A stretch of 7,600 bases of DNA from an uncultured Methanomassiliicoccaceae archaeon (GCA_945492685.1 CALYUZ010000032.1:1-7600), one strand, 5' to 3'. Shown: positions 1 to 5,864, numbered from the stretch's first letter. The notes: a model not told the origin generated them from the sequence alone. Made by a program: numbers and translations.

Positions 1-924
1 CTCGTTCTTCCTGATGTCCTCAAGTGCGGCCCTCACTTCGTCCACTGTCGCCAGTGTGACGGGTCCGAAGGATGCCATCCTCTGGTCAATGGGCTCCCCT
101 TCCAGGACCCATACGACGGACGCATCCTCACCGTTCGTTATCGTCATCTCGATGTCGGGGGTGACCTTGGCCCTCATGTAGGGTTCCAGTTTGGTGCCGC
201 AGACATCTACCTTCCCTCCGGAGATCATGTAGACGTTCCTGTTGGCCTTGGATGAGGTGGGGTCGATGGTGATCCCGGAACCCGGTTCCATCGCTATCCT
301 GAGGATCCTCACGGCATGGTTCCCGTCCGCCCACGAACCCTCGTTGGGGGATGAGATGTGCGCGTCACAGAACGAACCGCAGATGACCTTCACGGAAACT
401 CCGTCCCTCTCGATCACGGGGATGTCCTCGGACCATACGGTGTTCACGGAGTTCTCCCTGTTCTTGCGCTCAAGGGGGATGTTGATCATGATCTGCGTGA
501 TGTCGTTGGGATTGCGGTCCTCCTGGTTCACCAGGGGATACATCTCGTTGTGCATGTACTTGGACGATGCCATGACCCACTGCACATCGCCGAATCCGAA
601 CCTTCCCTCCGTCTTCATGGTGTCGAAGTGGTCGATGTAGCCGATCTCAGGCAGGGTGACGGTCTCATAACCCCAGTGCGCGTGCATCGGGAATCCGGGT
701 ACGACCTTTCCGTTGTACATCCTGAATCCGAGCCTCTTCTCGTAGTCCCTGCCGAGGTCCCTTCCGCTGATCTCCTGGAGGGGAGGGGCGAGCTGCCTGT
801 TGCCGTGGGGGTAGTCGTCCTCGTGATGGGATACGAACAGGAACGGGTCCTCTGTGTCCCAGTGCATGTCGAACCTGGTGACCTTCGAAACGGGTCCGGA
901 ACGTTTCCTGGAGAAGAATGCCAT
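1..924 (-). CDS. Pirin-family bicupin protein (3' end outside window)
   Basis: The minus-strand frame is open from ATG at 924 to the left edge, giving 308 residues with no stop. It reads as a pirin-family protein, a cytosolic metal-binding double cupin; some family members are quercetin dioxygenases, others redox-linked regulators. The first cupin (about residues 60-135) carries the pirin signature. HAH at 81-83 is followed by a WGYETVT segment, then GDVQW (112-116) and HNE at 125-127. The four usual metal ligands (two His, His, Glu) are therefore H81, H83, H125 and E127. A second, weaker cupin lies at about 170-290. Family members are often near 300 residues, so little is probably missing. 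The frame stays open upstream to an ATG at 1029 (35 more codons). That stretch lacks the AGG arginine codons of the body and does not look like pirin, so 924 is preferred. Substrate unknown. Confidence 0.88.
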   Translation of the reverse strand, partial: MAFFSRKRSGPVSKVTRFDMHWDTEDPFLFVSHHEDDYPHGNRQLAPPLQEISGRDLGRDYEKRLGFRMYNGKVVPGFPMHAHWGYETVTLPEIGYIDHFDTMKTEGRFGFGDVQWVMASSKYMHNEMYPLVNQEDRNPNDITQIMINIPLERKNRENSVNTVWSEDIPVIERDGVSVKVICGSFCDAHISSPNEGSWADGNHAVRILRIAMEPGSGITIDPTSSKANRNVYMISGGKVDVCGTKLEPYMRAKVTPDIEMTITNGEDASVVWVLEGEPIDQRMASFGPVTLATVDEVRAALEDIRKNE

Positions 925-1021
925 AGGGCGAGTGAGAATGGATGGAATGTTAAGGATGTCGGTCCGTACTTCGGAGGTTGCGGACTGTGGTCGGTTCGAA
1001 GGCCGATGTCCGACCAGATGT

Positions 1022-1043
1022 AGAATCATCAACTATTGATTCT
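1022..1043. repeat. Inverted repeat, operator-like
   Basis: Perfect 7-bp arms AGAATCA (1022-1028) and TGATTCT (1037-1043) flank an 8-bp spacer. The repeat spans the transcription start predicted from the adjacent TATA-like box (1047-1060), which is where an archaeal repressor would bind. Its arm-spacer-arm form also resembles a tyrosine recombinase core site, and such a recombinase is encoded next door, but the outer flanks are not symmetric. Confidence 0.45.
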
Positions 1044-1046
1044 TAG

Positions 1047-1060
1047 GATATTTGATTAAT
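1047..1060 (-). promoter_or_regulatory. Candidate TATA box for the pirin gene
   Basis: Read on the minus strand this is an AT-rich ATTAATCAAATATC stretch in an otherwise GC-rich strand. At the usual archaeal distance of about 27 bp it would start transcription near 1027. That gives either a leader of about 100 nt before ATG 924 that includes the GC-rich hairpins, or a leaderless message from the in-frame ATG at 1029. A weaker alternative, CCTTAACATT at 946-955, is correctly spaced for a leaderless start at 924. Confidence 0.4.
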
Positions 1061-1130
1061 GTTCATTGAGTGTGTTTTCTTTAACCCTTGTTCACTGGTG
1101 GGTTCCCCAGGGTCTCGGAATGGACTTGGG

Positions 1131-1140
1131 TTTATAAATT
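1131..1140. promoter_or_regulatory. Symmetric TATA-like box TTTATAAATT
   Basis: This near-palindromic AT box sits in GC-rich sequence 20 bp beyond the 3' end of the recombinase gene. On the minus strand it could start a transcript near 1108 with a leader of about 180 nt into the pirin gene. On the plus strand it would start an RNA near 1163, antisense to the recombinase 3' end. Direction cannot be decided from sequence. Confidence 0.3.
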
Positions 1141-1159
1141 CGGATGCTCGGATCTGGGT

Positions 1160-2110
1160 TCAGGCAGTGCTGTCAAGGTCCTCGTCGACCCCGTTGACGG
1201 TGTCTATCATCCTGCTGATGTACTCCGTCAGCTTGTCCGACGCATCTCTCTCGTTCTTCTGGTAGGCGTCCACGTAGCACTTCATGGTGGTCGAAAGATC
1301 GGCATGGCGCATCAGGCTCCTGACCGTCTGGATGTCGCAGTCGGTCTCGTAGTACAGGGTGGTGGCGAAGAACCTCCTCAGTGAGTGGGTGGTGATGTGG
1401 ATGCCCGTCTCCTTGGCCAGACGGCACACCTCCTGCCCAACCCTCGCGGGTGTCGACATGTGGAGGATGCCGGTGTGGGACCTCGTCTGTATGAGGTAGT
1501 CGTCCGCCCTGATCCCCATCTTGTAGGCAGAGTTCCTGTAGTCGACGATGGCCTTCATCACCGGTTGCGGGATCTTCATGGAGACGATCAGTCCGTCTCC
1601 GTGTCCCTTCCCGTGGATGGTCATCATGTCGCCCACGATGTCGCTGTCCCTGAGCTCGGCCATCTCCTTCCTCCTGAGTCCCATGTATGCACCGAGGCAG
1701 AGGATCAGCCTCTGGAACGGATCCGCCTGTCTGTGGGCCCTGCAGAAGTCCTCCGTGGAGATGAACACCCTGTTGAACTGCTCCCTGTTGCGGAGGATCT
1801 TGGCATCCTTCAGGATGTCCCTTCCCGTGTGGAACCTGACCATCTGTGCGAGGCTGCGGACGTAGGTGATCCTGACCTCCTCCTTCACCCTCAGGGTCCC
1901 CCAGAGGTAGAGTATGGAGGAGGAATCGATCTCCGATGCGTCCGTGGAGTAGTTCCCCAGGAGGAGCTGTCTGAGGCACTGACGGACGTTGTTCCTGTGG
2001 GTCGCACAGGTGTTCCTCTTCCTTCCGTTCTTCATCAGGTCCTGTATCCAGGCGTCTGTCTGTTCCATATCTATGCTCATATCCAGTTGTCCGTTGATAT
2101 TGCGGGTCAT
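1160..2110 (-). CDS. Tyrosine recombinase/integrase (XerA/XerCD-like)
   Basis: This 316-residue protein is a site-specific tyrosine recombinase, which cuts and rejoins DNA through a 3'-phosphotyrosine intermediate. An N-terminal SAM-like core-binding domain occupies about residues 15-105. The catalytic domain follows at about 115-300. The catalytic set is complete: R146 in GLRRKE, K168 in HGKGH, H242 and R245 in HSLRR, H269 in RHADLSTT, and nucleophile Y279. The H269-Y279 spacing is 10 residues, one more than in XerD-type enzymes, and Y283 is a nearby alternative. The ATG at 2110 gives the longest form; ATGs at 2080 and 2068 are possible later starts. The gene stands alone. No tRNA, excisionase or phage gene is visible beside it, so either a chromosome-dimer resolvase of the archaeal XerA type or a remnant mobile-element integrase is possible. 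Confidence 0.93.
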   Translation of the reverse strand: MTRNINGQLDMSIDMEQTDAWIQDLMKNGRKRNTCATHRNNVRQCLRQLLLGNYSTDASEIDSSSILYLWGTLRVKEEVRITYVRSLAQMVRFHTGRDILKDAKILRNREQFNRVFISTEDFCRAHRQADPFQRLILCLGAYMGLRRKEMAELRDSDIVGDMMTIHGKGHGDGLIVSMKIPQPVMKAIVDYRNSAYKMGIRADDYLIQTRSHTGILHMSTPARVGQEVCRLAKETGIHITTHSLRRFFATTLYYETDCDIQTVRSLMRHADLSTTMKCYVDAYQKNERDASDKLTEYISRMIDTVNGVDEDLDSTA

Positions 2111-2170
2111 GGACTTGAGACATCCTTATCGAGAACAAAAACGACGGTGAACCGACCAGAAATCGGTATG

Positions 2171-2180
2171 AAACATGTTT
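2171..2180. promoter_or_regulatory. Palindrome AAACATGTTT, candidate operator of the recombinase
   Basis: This is a perfect 10-bp palindrome. It lies between the minus-strand TATA-like run (2187-2198) and the transcription start that run predicts (near 2166), so a protein bound there would block the recombinase promoter. A second small inverted repeat, ACCGA (2151-2155) with TCGGT (2163-2167), lies just downstream in the predicted leader. Confidence 0.35.
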
Positions 2181-2186
2181 TGATTG

Positions 2187-2198
2187 GTATTTTTTATT
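2187..2198 (-). promoter_or_regulatory. Candidate TATA box for the recombinase gene
   Basis: On the minus strand this reads AATAAAAAATAC, the strongest AT run upstream of the recombinase start. Transcription at about 27 bp would begin near 2166 and leave a leader of about 56 nt before ATG 2110. An AAGGATG stretch in that leader (2123-2129, minus) could act as a distant Shine-Dalgarno site. Confidence 0.4.
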
Positions 2199-2360
2199 GA
2201 GAGTCGATAATAAACAACCAACTGTATTTTATTGTTTTGGCATCATTTCCCATGAAAACAGCGATTATAAGGTAATAGAATCTGAATCTATGAATGTTAA
2301 AACATACTTTCTTAGAACCTTATCAGAAGGTCATGATCCGATGAAGATTTCTGCACATCG

Positions 2361-2370
2361 GATAAATATC
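2361..2370 (+). promoter_or_regulatory. TATA box of the cardiolipin-synthase gene
   Basis: GATAAATATC is centred at about 2366, 27 bp before the ATG at 2393. This predicts that transcription begins at or next to the start codon, giving a leaderless message. The spacing is the main reason to choose ATG 2393 over the in-frame TTG two codons upstream at 2387. Confidence 0.65.
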
Positions 2371-2392
2371 TCCTGGGTGTCGGGGATTGCGG

Positions 2393-3868
2393 ATGTCAGC
2401 ACTTCAGGTGTTCCTGGATTCGGTCAACGTGGCCGCCGATTTCTTCACCGTCGTCATGCTCCTAGATGTGGTCGCGCTGTTCATCATGCTCTTCATAGAG
2501 AGGTGCGATCCGAGGACCTTCGTCGCATGGGTGATACTCCTGCTGTTCCTGCCACCCGTCGGGATCATCCTGTACATGTACATGGGACTGGCATGGTACC
2601 GCAAGAAGCACTTCGGGCCGAAGAGCATCACCGACCGGCAGATGATGGACGGATACGAGTTCTTCAAGGGGATCCTGGACGAGGACGAGCGCGTGTTGGG
2701 GGAGACGGATGCAATCAGGATGGCCCGCATCATGCAGTCCGCCGGAGGCTGGGCCTACACCAACGACAACGACATCACCCTCTACACCGAGGGGAAGCCC
2801 ATGATGGACGACATGTTCGAGTCCTTCCGCAGGGCCAAGAGGTCCATCCTTATCGAGTATTACATCATCCGCAACGACAAACGCGGCAACGAGATGATGG
2901 ACATCCTCACCGAGAAGGTCAGGGAGGGCGTGGAGGTCAGGCTCCTCACCGACGCCTTCGGTATCGGGAAGGGTCCGAAGGACGGCATAAGGAGGTTCGT
3001 CCAGGCCGGCGGTCACTACGGGATGTTCCATTCCACCCTGACGCTGCTCTTCAGTCCCAAGAAGAACAACAGGAACCACAGGAAGATCGCCATCATCGAC
3101 GGTGAGGAGGCATACTGCGGCGGGTTCAACGTCGGAGACGAGTACGAGGGATTCGGTCCGTTGGGACACTGGAGGGATGCGTCCGTCCGTGTACGCGGTA
3201 CAGGCATCCTCCCTCTGGCCGTCAGGTTCGCCGTGGACTGGCAGTACGCCATGAAGAAGTACAGGCTCAGGCCCATGGAGGAGTACATCGACTTCTCCGC
3301 CATCGGAGGGAAGGGGGATATGCGCATGCAGGTGGTATCCGGAGGTCCGGACACCATGCCCAGCAACCCGGTGCAGATGCAGTACCTGTCGATGATCGCC
3401 AATGCCAAGAGGAGGTTGTACGTCACCACCCCTTATCTTGTTCCCGACGATGCCATGATGGTCGCCCTCCAGAACGCCGCACGTGCGGGTGTGGATGTCC
3501 GCATCCTGATCCCGGACAAGCCCGACCACATGTTCATGTACTGGAACAACCAGACCTTCGCCAACGAGCTGATGAAGGCAGGTGTGAGGGTCTTCAGGTA
3601 CAACGACGGCTTCATCCACGAGAAGGTGATCGTGATGGACGAGGAATGCCTCTCCGTGGGTTCCGCCAACATGGACAACAGGTCTCTGACGCTGAACTTT
3701 GAGACGAACGTCCTCGTCTACAATGAGGAACTGACGACGCAGGCCGCCGACCAGTTCCTGAGGGACCTGGAGGTCAGCACCGAGTACTCCTGTGCCGAGT
3801 TCGACAGGAGGACCACGAAGATGAAGGTGAGGATGGCCATCTCCAGGATGTTCAAGCTCCTGGCCTGA
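2393..3868 (+). CDS. cls: Cardiolipin synthase-type phospholipase D-family protein
   Basis: The 491-residue protein has the layout of bacterial-type cardiolipin synthases. Two N-terminal membrane segments (about residues 15-36 and 43-66) are followed by two phospholipase D catalytic domains. The HxK(x4)D motifs are complete: H229, K231, D236 in NHRKIAIID, followed by GGFN; and H409, K411, D416 in IHEKVIVMD, followed by GSANMDNRS. These enzymes work at the cytoplasmic membrane and exchange phosphatidyl groups between phospholipids. Characterised archaeal members make dimeric glycerol-di-archaetidyl lipids from archaetidylglycerol, the likely reaction here. Length matches the family. The upstream TATA box predicts a leaderless start at ATG 2393; a TTG at 2387 would add two residues. 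Its stop codon abuts that of the convergent downstream gene. A more general PLD transphosphatidylase role cannot be excluded. Confidence 0.93.
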   Translation: MSALQVFLDSVNVAADFFTVVMLLDVVALFIMLFIERCDPRTFVAWVILLLFLPPVGIILYMYMGLAWYRKKHFGPKSITDRQMMDGYEFFKGILDEDERVLGETDAIRMARIMQSAGGWAYTNDNDITLYTEGKPMMDDMFESFRRAKRSILIEYYIIRNDKRGNEMMDILTEKVREGVEVRLLTDAFGIGKGPKDGIRRFVQAGGHYGMFHSTLTLLFSPKKNNRNHRKIAIIDGEEAYCGGFNVGDEYEGFGPLGHWRDASVRVRGTGILPLAVRFAVDWQYAMKKYRLRPMEEYIDFSAIGGKGDMRMQVVSGGPDTMPSNPVQMQYLSMIANAKRRLYVTTPYLVPDDAMMVALQNAARAGVDVRILIPDKPDHMFMYWNNQTFANELMKAGVRVFRYNDGFIHEKVIVMDEECLSVGSANMDNRSLTLNFETNVLVYNEELTTQAADQFLRDLEVSTEYSCAEFDRRTTKMKVRMAISRMFKLLA

Positions 3869-3871
3869 TCA
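3866..3871. other. Shared TGATCA junction of two convergent genes
   Basis: TGA (3866-3868) ends the cardiolipin-synthase gene. TCA (3869-3871) is the TGA stop of the minus-strand gene. The two reading frames therefore abut with no spacer inside a 6-bp palindrome, so each transcript must end inside the opposite gene. T-rich stretches at about 3893-3906 and 3917-3921 on the plus strand could serve as U-rich terminators for the cardiolipin-synthase transcript. Confidence 0.8.
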
Positions 3872-4267
3872 TCCGAACACGAAACGGAACTTCCCGTCTT
3901 CTCTTTCAATCACCGTCTTTTCGATGAGATGCCTGTACATGTTGTCCGAGTAGGGGTTGCAACATTTCGTCTTCCCGGGCATGCGGACCATCTCCAGGGT
4001 GCACTGGTCGTAGGGGTCGAATCCCGCATCGATGTACATGTCCAGCATCAGACGGCCCAGCATCAGCCTGTACCTGTCCCTCTCGGAGGGTTGGAGGTTC
4101 AGGGGATTGTCCATGGTGACCGTGTGGAGTGCCTCGGAGACGGTGATGGCGTCGGATGACAATATCGTCTCCATCACAGTCGGCAGGTCGGGATCTATCA
4201 GTTCCATCGTGTCCCTGAACCTTGTATCGAATCCGTTCCCGTACCCCTTCCAGGCGCTCTCGCTCAT
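3869..4267 (-). CDS. Hypothetical protein, 132 residues
   Basis: I do not recognise this protein. It is 132 residues, acidic in its first half, with no signal peptide and no membrane segment. Residues about 20-50 and 60-82 look helical, and a Cys pair at 102-103 (KCCNPY) follows a single Cys at 89. The frame stays open upstream to 4636, but that part is antisense to the flavoprotein gene. ATG 4267 is chosen because a minus-strand TATA box centred at about 4294 lies 27 bp upstream, predicting a leaderless message. The gene sits between two probable lipid enzymes, convergent with one and divergent from the other, which hints at but does not prove a membrane-lipid link. Coding status rests on the clean start, the exact abutment at its stop and the promoter. 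Confidence 0.75.
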   Translation of the reverse strand: MSESAWKGYGNGFDTRFRDTMELIDPDLPTVMETILSSDAITVSEALHTVTMDNPLNLQPSERDRYRLMLGRLMLDMYIDAGFDPYDQCTLEMVRMPGKTKCCNPYSDNMYRHLIEKTVIEREDGKFRFVFG

Positions 4268-4289
4268 GTGCACGGGATACGGTGATGTC

Positions 4290-4298
4290 GATAAAAAG
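4290..4298 (-). promoter_or_regulatory. TATA box of the 132-residue protein gene
   Basis: The minus strand reads CTTTTTATC here, centred at about 4294 and 27 bp from the ATG at 4267. A leaderless message is predicted. It lies about 10 bp from the oppositely oriented TATA box of the flavoprotein gene, so the two promoters share a 72-bp spacer and may compete for or share regulators. Confidence 0.6.
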
Positions 4299-4307
4299 AA
4301 AGCGTGG

Positions 4308-4317
4308 CCTTTATCAC
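4308..4317 (+). promoter_or_regulatory. TATA box of the flavoprotein gene
   Basis: CCTTTATCAC is centred at about 4312, 27-28 bp before ATG 4340, again predicting a leaderless message. The box excludes the longer in-frame GTG at 4304 as a start, since that codon would lie upstream of the promoter itself. Confidence 0.6.
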
Positions 4318-4339
4318 CGTCTCCGCGGTACGCCCGTCC

Positions 4340-5371
4340 ATGATCGAATGCGATGTCCTGATCGTCGGAGGCGGACTCTCCGGACTTTCCACCGCCAGGG
4401 GCCTCAGGGGGTCCGGCCTCAAGGTTGTGGTGTTGGAGAGGATGTCCGATGCCGTCTACAGACGCTACCACACGATATGCGGCGAGGCGATAAGCGACAG
4501 GATGTTCCGCAAAGCCGGAATGGAACCGACGGCCGTTGTGCGCAGGGTGGAGGCCATCGCCCTGAGATTCGGCGATGAGGAGGTCACCATTCCCGTTCAG
4601 GGCTCGATCGTGGACCGCAACGACCTGCTGGTCCAACTCGCATCGGAATGCGATGTGGAGCGTTTACGGGGCACTGCGACGGGTGTCGATGTCGGAGATG
4701 GAGGATACATCGTGCATACCACCGCAGGCGACATCTCCTGCAGGATCCTCGTGGGGGCGGACGGTGCCCATTCGGTGGTCCGCAGGGACGTGTTCGGTTC
4801 CGAGCCCGGGGAGATGATCCCCCTCGTCAACAACATCGTCCGCGGGGAATCCGACGGGAAGCTAAGGTTCATCATGTCCGAGAGGTTCAAAGGTGCATAC
4901 AGATGGGAGTTCCCCCAGAAGGAGGGGATGATGACCATCGGGTATCCCAAGGGGACCGATGACGTTGTTGGGTATGAGTCGCGCGGAGGCCGTCACATGC
5001 CCATCGGGAGACTCCCGTGCGTGGCCAGGGATGGGTGTTACCTGGTGGGTGACGCCGGATCACTCGCCAACCCGTTCTGCTTCGGAGGCATAGGTGCCGC
5101 ACTGGTGTCCGGGAGGAAGGCCGCGGAGGCCATCCTGCATGGGGATCCGGGTTCCTATGACAGATGGGTGTCGAAGGACAGGATGTTCGACAGGCACTAC
5201 ATGGAGGCACACAGGCGCTTCTCCGAGTATTCCGATGATGACATCCTCCGCCTCATGGGTCCGCTCGTCAAGAAATACTCTGTCCCGAGGGGATTCCTTG
5301 CCATCCTCAGGAACCCGCATGAAGCCAACGTCTACATGTGCTGCTGGCTAGGATTCCGCGACGGTTGGTGA
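4340..5371 (+). CDS. Geranylgeranyl reductase-family FAD-dependent oxidoreductase
   Basis: This 343-residue cytosolic or membrane-associated flavoprotein belongs to the family that saturates the isoprenoid chains of archaeal ether lipids. The N-terminal dinucleotide-binding site is VGGGLSGL (residues 9-16), ending at the acidic E33. A CGE motif at 47-49 matches the conserved cysteine region of archaeal geranylgeranyl reductases. VGADGAHSVVRR (138-149) and VGDAGSLANPF...GGIGAAL (236-255) are the second and third FAD motifs. YRWEFP (187-192) matches the family's YxWxFP substrate-domain motif. At 343 residues it is some 50 shorter than typical archaeal enzymes of about 400, the loss being mainly C-terminal. 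It could therefore act on a different substrate, such as another polyprenyl group or a quinone-like ring. It is transcribed divergently from the 132-residue protein gene. Confidence 0.88.
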   Translation: MIECDVLIVGGGLSGLSTARGLRGSGLKVVVLERMSDAVYRRYHTICGEAISDRMFRKAGMEPTAVVRRVEAIALRFGDEEVTIPVQGSIVDRNDLLVQLASECDVERLRGTATGVDVGDGGYIVHTTAGDISCRILVGADGAHSVVRRDVFGSEPGEMIPLVNNIVRGESDGKLRFIMSERFKGAYRWEFPQKEGMMTIGYPKGTDDVVGYESRGGRHMPIGRLPCVARDGCYLVGDAGSLANPFCFGGIGAALVSGRKAAEAILHGDPGSYDRWVSKDRMFDRHYMEAHRRFSEYSDDDILRLMGPLVKKYSVPRGFLAILRNPHEANVYMCCWLGFRDGW

Positions 5372-5385
5372 GCATCCATCGACAG

Positions 5386-5393
5386 GTTATAAG
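5386..5393 (+). promoter_or_regulatory. TATA box of the zinc-ribbon membrane protein gene
   Basis: GTTATAAG is centred at about 5389.5, 27-28 bp before GTG 5417. This supports a leaderless start at that GTG and independent transcription from the flavoprotein gene, whose stop lies only 14 bp upstream of the box. Confidence 0.6.
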
Positions 5394-5416
5394 AACGAAG
5401 AGTCTGATTGAGAGCC

Positions 5417-5788
5417 GTGTTCTGCCCAAACTGCGGAAAAGAGGTGGAGGCGGGTGACCGCTTCTGCAAGTATTGTTCGTACAACCTGTCCGAGTCGGTT
5501 CCAGGGAACGATGGAGGGCACCGTTCCGAGACGGTCCGCGAGGATCCGAGGTCCACCGGGCTGGCGATGTTCCTGTCCGTGATCCTTCCCGGTATCGGAG
5601 CGTACTACATCGATTCGAACACGACCGGCATCGTGGTGTTCCTGTTGAGCTTCCTGTTGCTCGTGGGGATGTTCTTCGTTCCGTTCCTGTTCCTGATAAT
5701 CGTCCCGGTTATGCTCATCTTGTGGGTGATCGGACTCAAGGTGACGTCGGATTCCATCAACAGTTACCGTCAGAAGTATCCGTTGTGA
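5417..5788 (+). CDS. Zinc-ribbon membrane protein, TM2-like
   Basis: The 123-residue protein starts with one four-cysteine zinc ribbon (C3, C6, C17, C20: CPNC and CKYC). A polar linker (25-47) leads to a hydrophobic half. The first membrane segment is about 49-65 and contains the PGIG-AYY pattern seen in TM2-type domains. One or two more segments follow at about 71-107, ending in a basic tail. Topology probably places the ribbon in the cytoplasm. Function is unknown; such fusions are common in archaea and bacteria and are usually annotated only as zinc-ribbon domain proteins. GTG 5417 is preferred because it gives the usual MFCPNCGKE start of this family and lies 27-28 bp from the TATA box; TTG 5408 would add three residues. 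It follows the flavoprotein gene by 45 bp but has its own promoter. Confidence 0.82.
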   Translation: MFCPNCGKEVEAGDRFCKYCSYNLSESVPGNDGGHRSETVREDPRSTGLAMFLSVILPGIGAYYIDSNTTGIVVFLLSFLLLVGMFFVPFLFLIIVPVMLILWVIGLKVTSDSINSYRQKYPL

Positions 5789-5816
5789 TGTCCAGATCGA
5801 TCTGGCTCGGTTCAAA

Positions 5817-5830
5817 CTATTTATAATTAT
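5817..5830 (+). promoter_or_regulatory. Strong TATA-like box, first of three upstream of the triple zinc-ribbon gene
   Basis: CTATTTATAATTAT is one of the most AT-rich stretches in the window and has no gene at leaderless distance except a 15-codon frame from ATG 5855 to 5902. It would start RNA near 5850, about 125 nt before the next gene. It could drive a long leader, a small RNA, or that micro-ORF. Confidence 0.4.
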
Positions 5831-5853
5831 CTTAGTATCCGAAGCACCCGGAA

Positions 5854-5864
5854 CATGGCCCATG
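5854..5864. repeat. Palindrome CATGGCCCATG
   Basis: Perfect 5-bp arms CATGG and CCATG surround one central base. It sits just after the transcription start predicted from the 5817-5830 TATA box, and an ATGGCC copy recurs at 5873-5878. The position suits a repressor operator, but a chance palindrome is possible. Confidence 0.3.

Larger units (their letters stand above)
925..1159. other. Non-coding gap between pirin and recombinase genes
   Basis: No convincing gene is present in these 235 bases. The part nearest the pirin gene is GC-rich and can fold: GTCCG at 962-966 pairs with CGGAC at 981-985, and GGTCGG at 989-994 pairs with CCGACC at 1010-1015. The middle (1021-1080) is AT-rich and holds an inverted repeat and a TATA-like box. 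Near 1096-1111 there is a small CTGG/CCAG hairpin. The symmetric box TTTATAAATT lies at 1131-1140. Taken together this looks like a promoter and structured 5' leader for the pirin gene plus the 3' flank of the recombinase gene. Confidence 0.6.
2111..2392. other. AT-rich divergent intergenic region
   Basis: This region separates the recombinase and cardiolipin-synthase genes, which face away from each other. From 2221 to 2340 only 38 of 120 bases are G or C (32%), against about 60% in the neighbouring genes (37 of 60 over 2581-2640). It contains the two promoters, the AAACATGTTT palindrome, and an ATGTT-AA-AACAT inverted repeat at 2294-2305. A plus-strand frame is open from TTG 2197 through the whole AT-rich part, with no recognisable protein and no Shine-Dalgarno site. 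I read it as non-coding, possibly a decayed insertion. Confidence 0.6.

Noticed and set aside
989..1015. GGTTCGAA followed by a GACCA, resembling a tRNA T-loop and CCA end
   Set aside because: The stem does not form a 5-bp T-arm with a 7-nt loop, and no matching acceptor, D or anticodon arms are found at the right distances.
358..1023. Plus-strand open frames opposite the pirin gene
   Set aside because: The minus frame encodes recognisable pirin motifs with all metal ligands, so these are shadows.
1083..1113. Hairpins near the 3' end of the recombinase gene considered as an intrinsic terminator
   Set aside because: On the minus strand the hairpin is followed by A-rich, not U-rich, sequence, so it lacks the expected terminator tail.
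1385..2200. Long plus-strand open frame opposite the recombinase gene
   Set aside because: It is a GC-driven antisense shadow with a Pro/Val/Arg-rich composition; the minus frame has a complete recombinase catalytic set.
2462..3619. Long minus-strand open frame opposite the cardiolipin-synthase gene
   Set aside because: Its Val/Asp/His/Gly-rich composition is that of an antisense shadow; the plus frame carries two intact HKD motifs.
4268..4636. Upstream extension of the 132-residue protein frame into the flavoprotein gene
   Set aside because: It runs antisense to the FAD-binding coding sequence and past the predicted promoter; ATG 4267 is correctly spaced from a TATA box.
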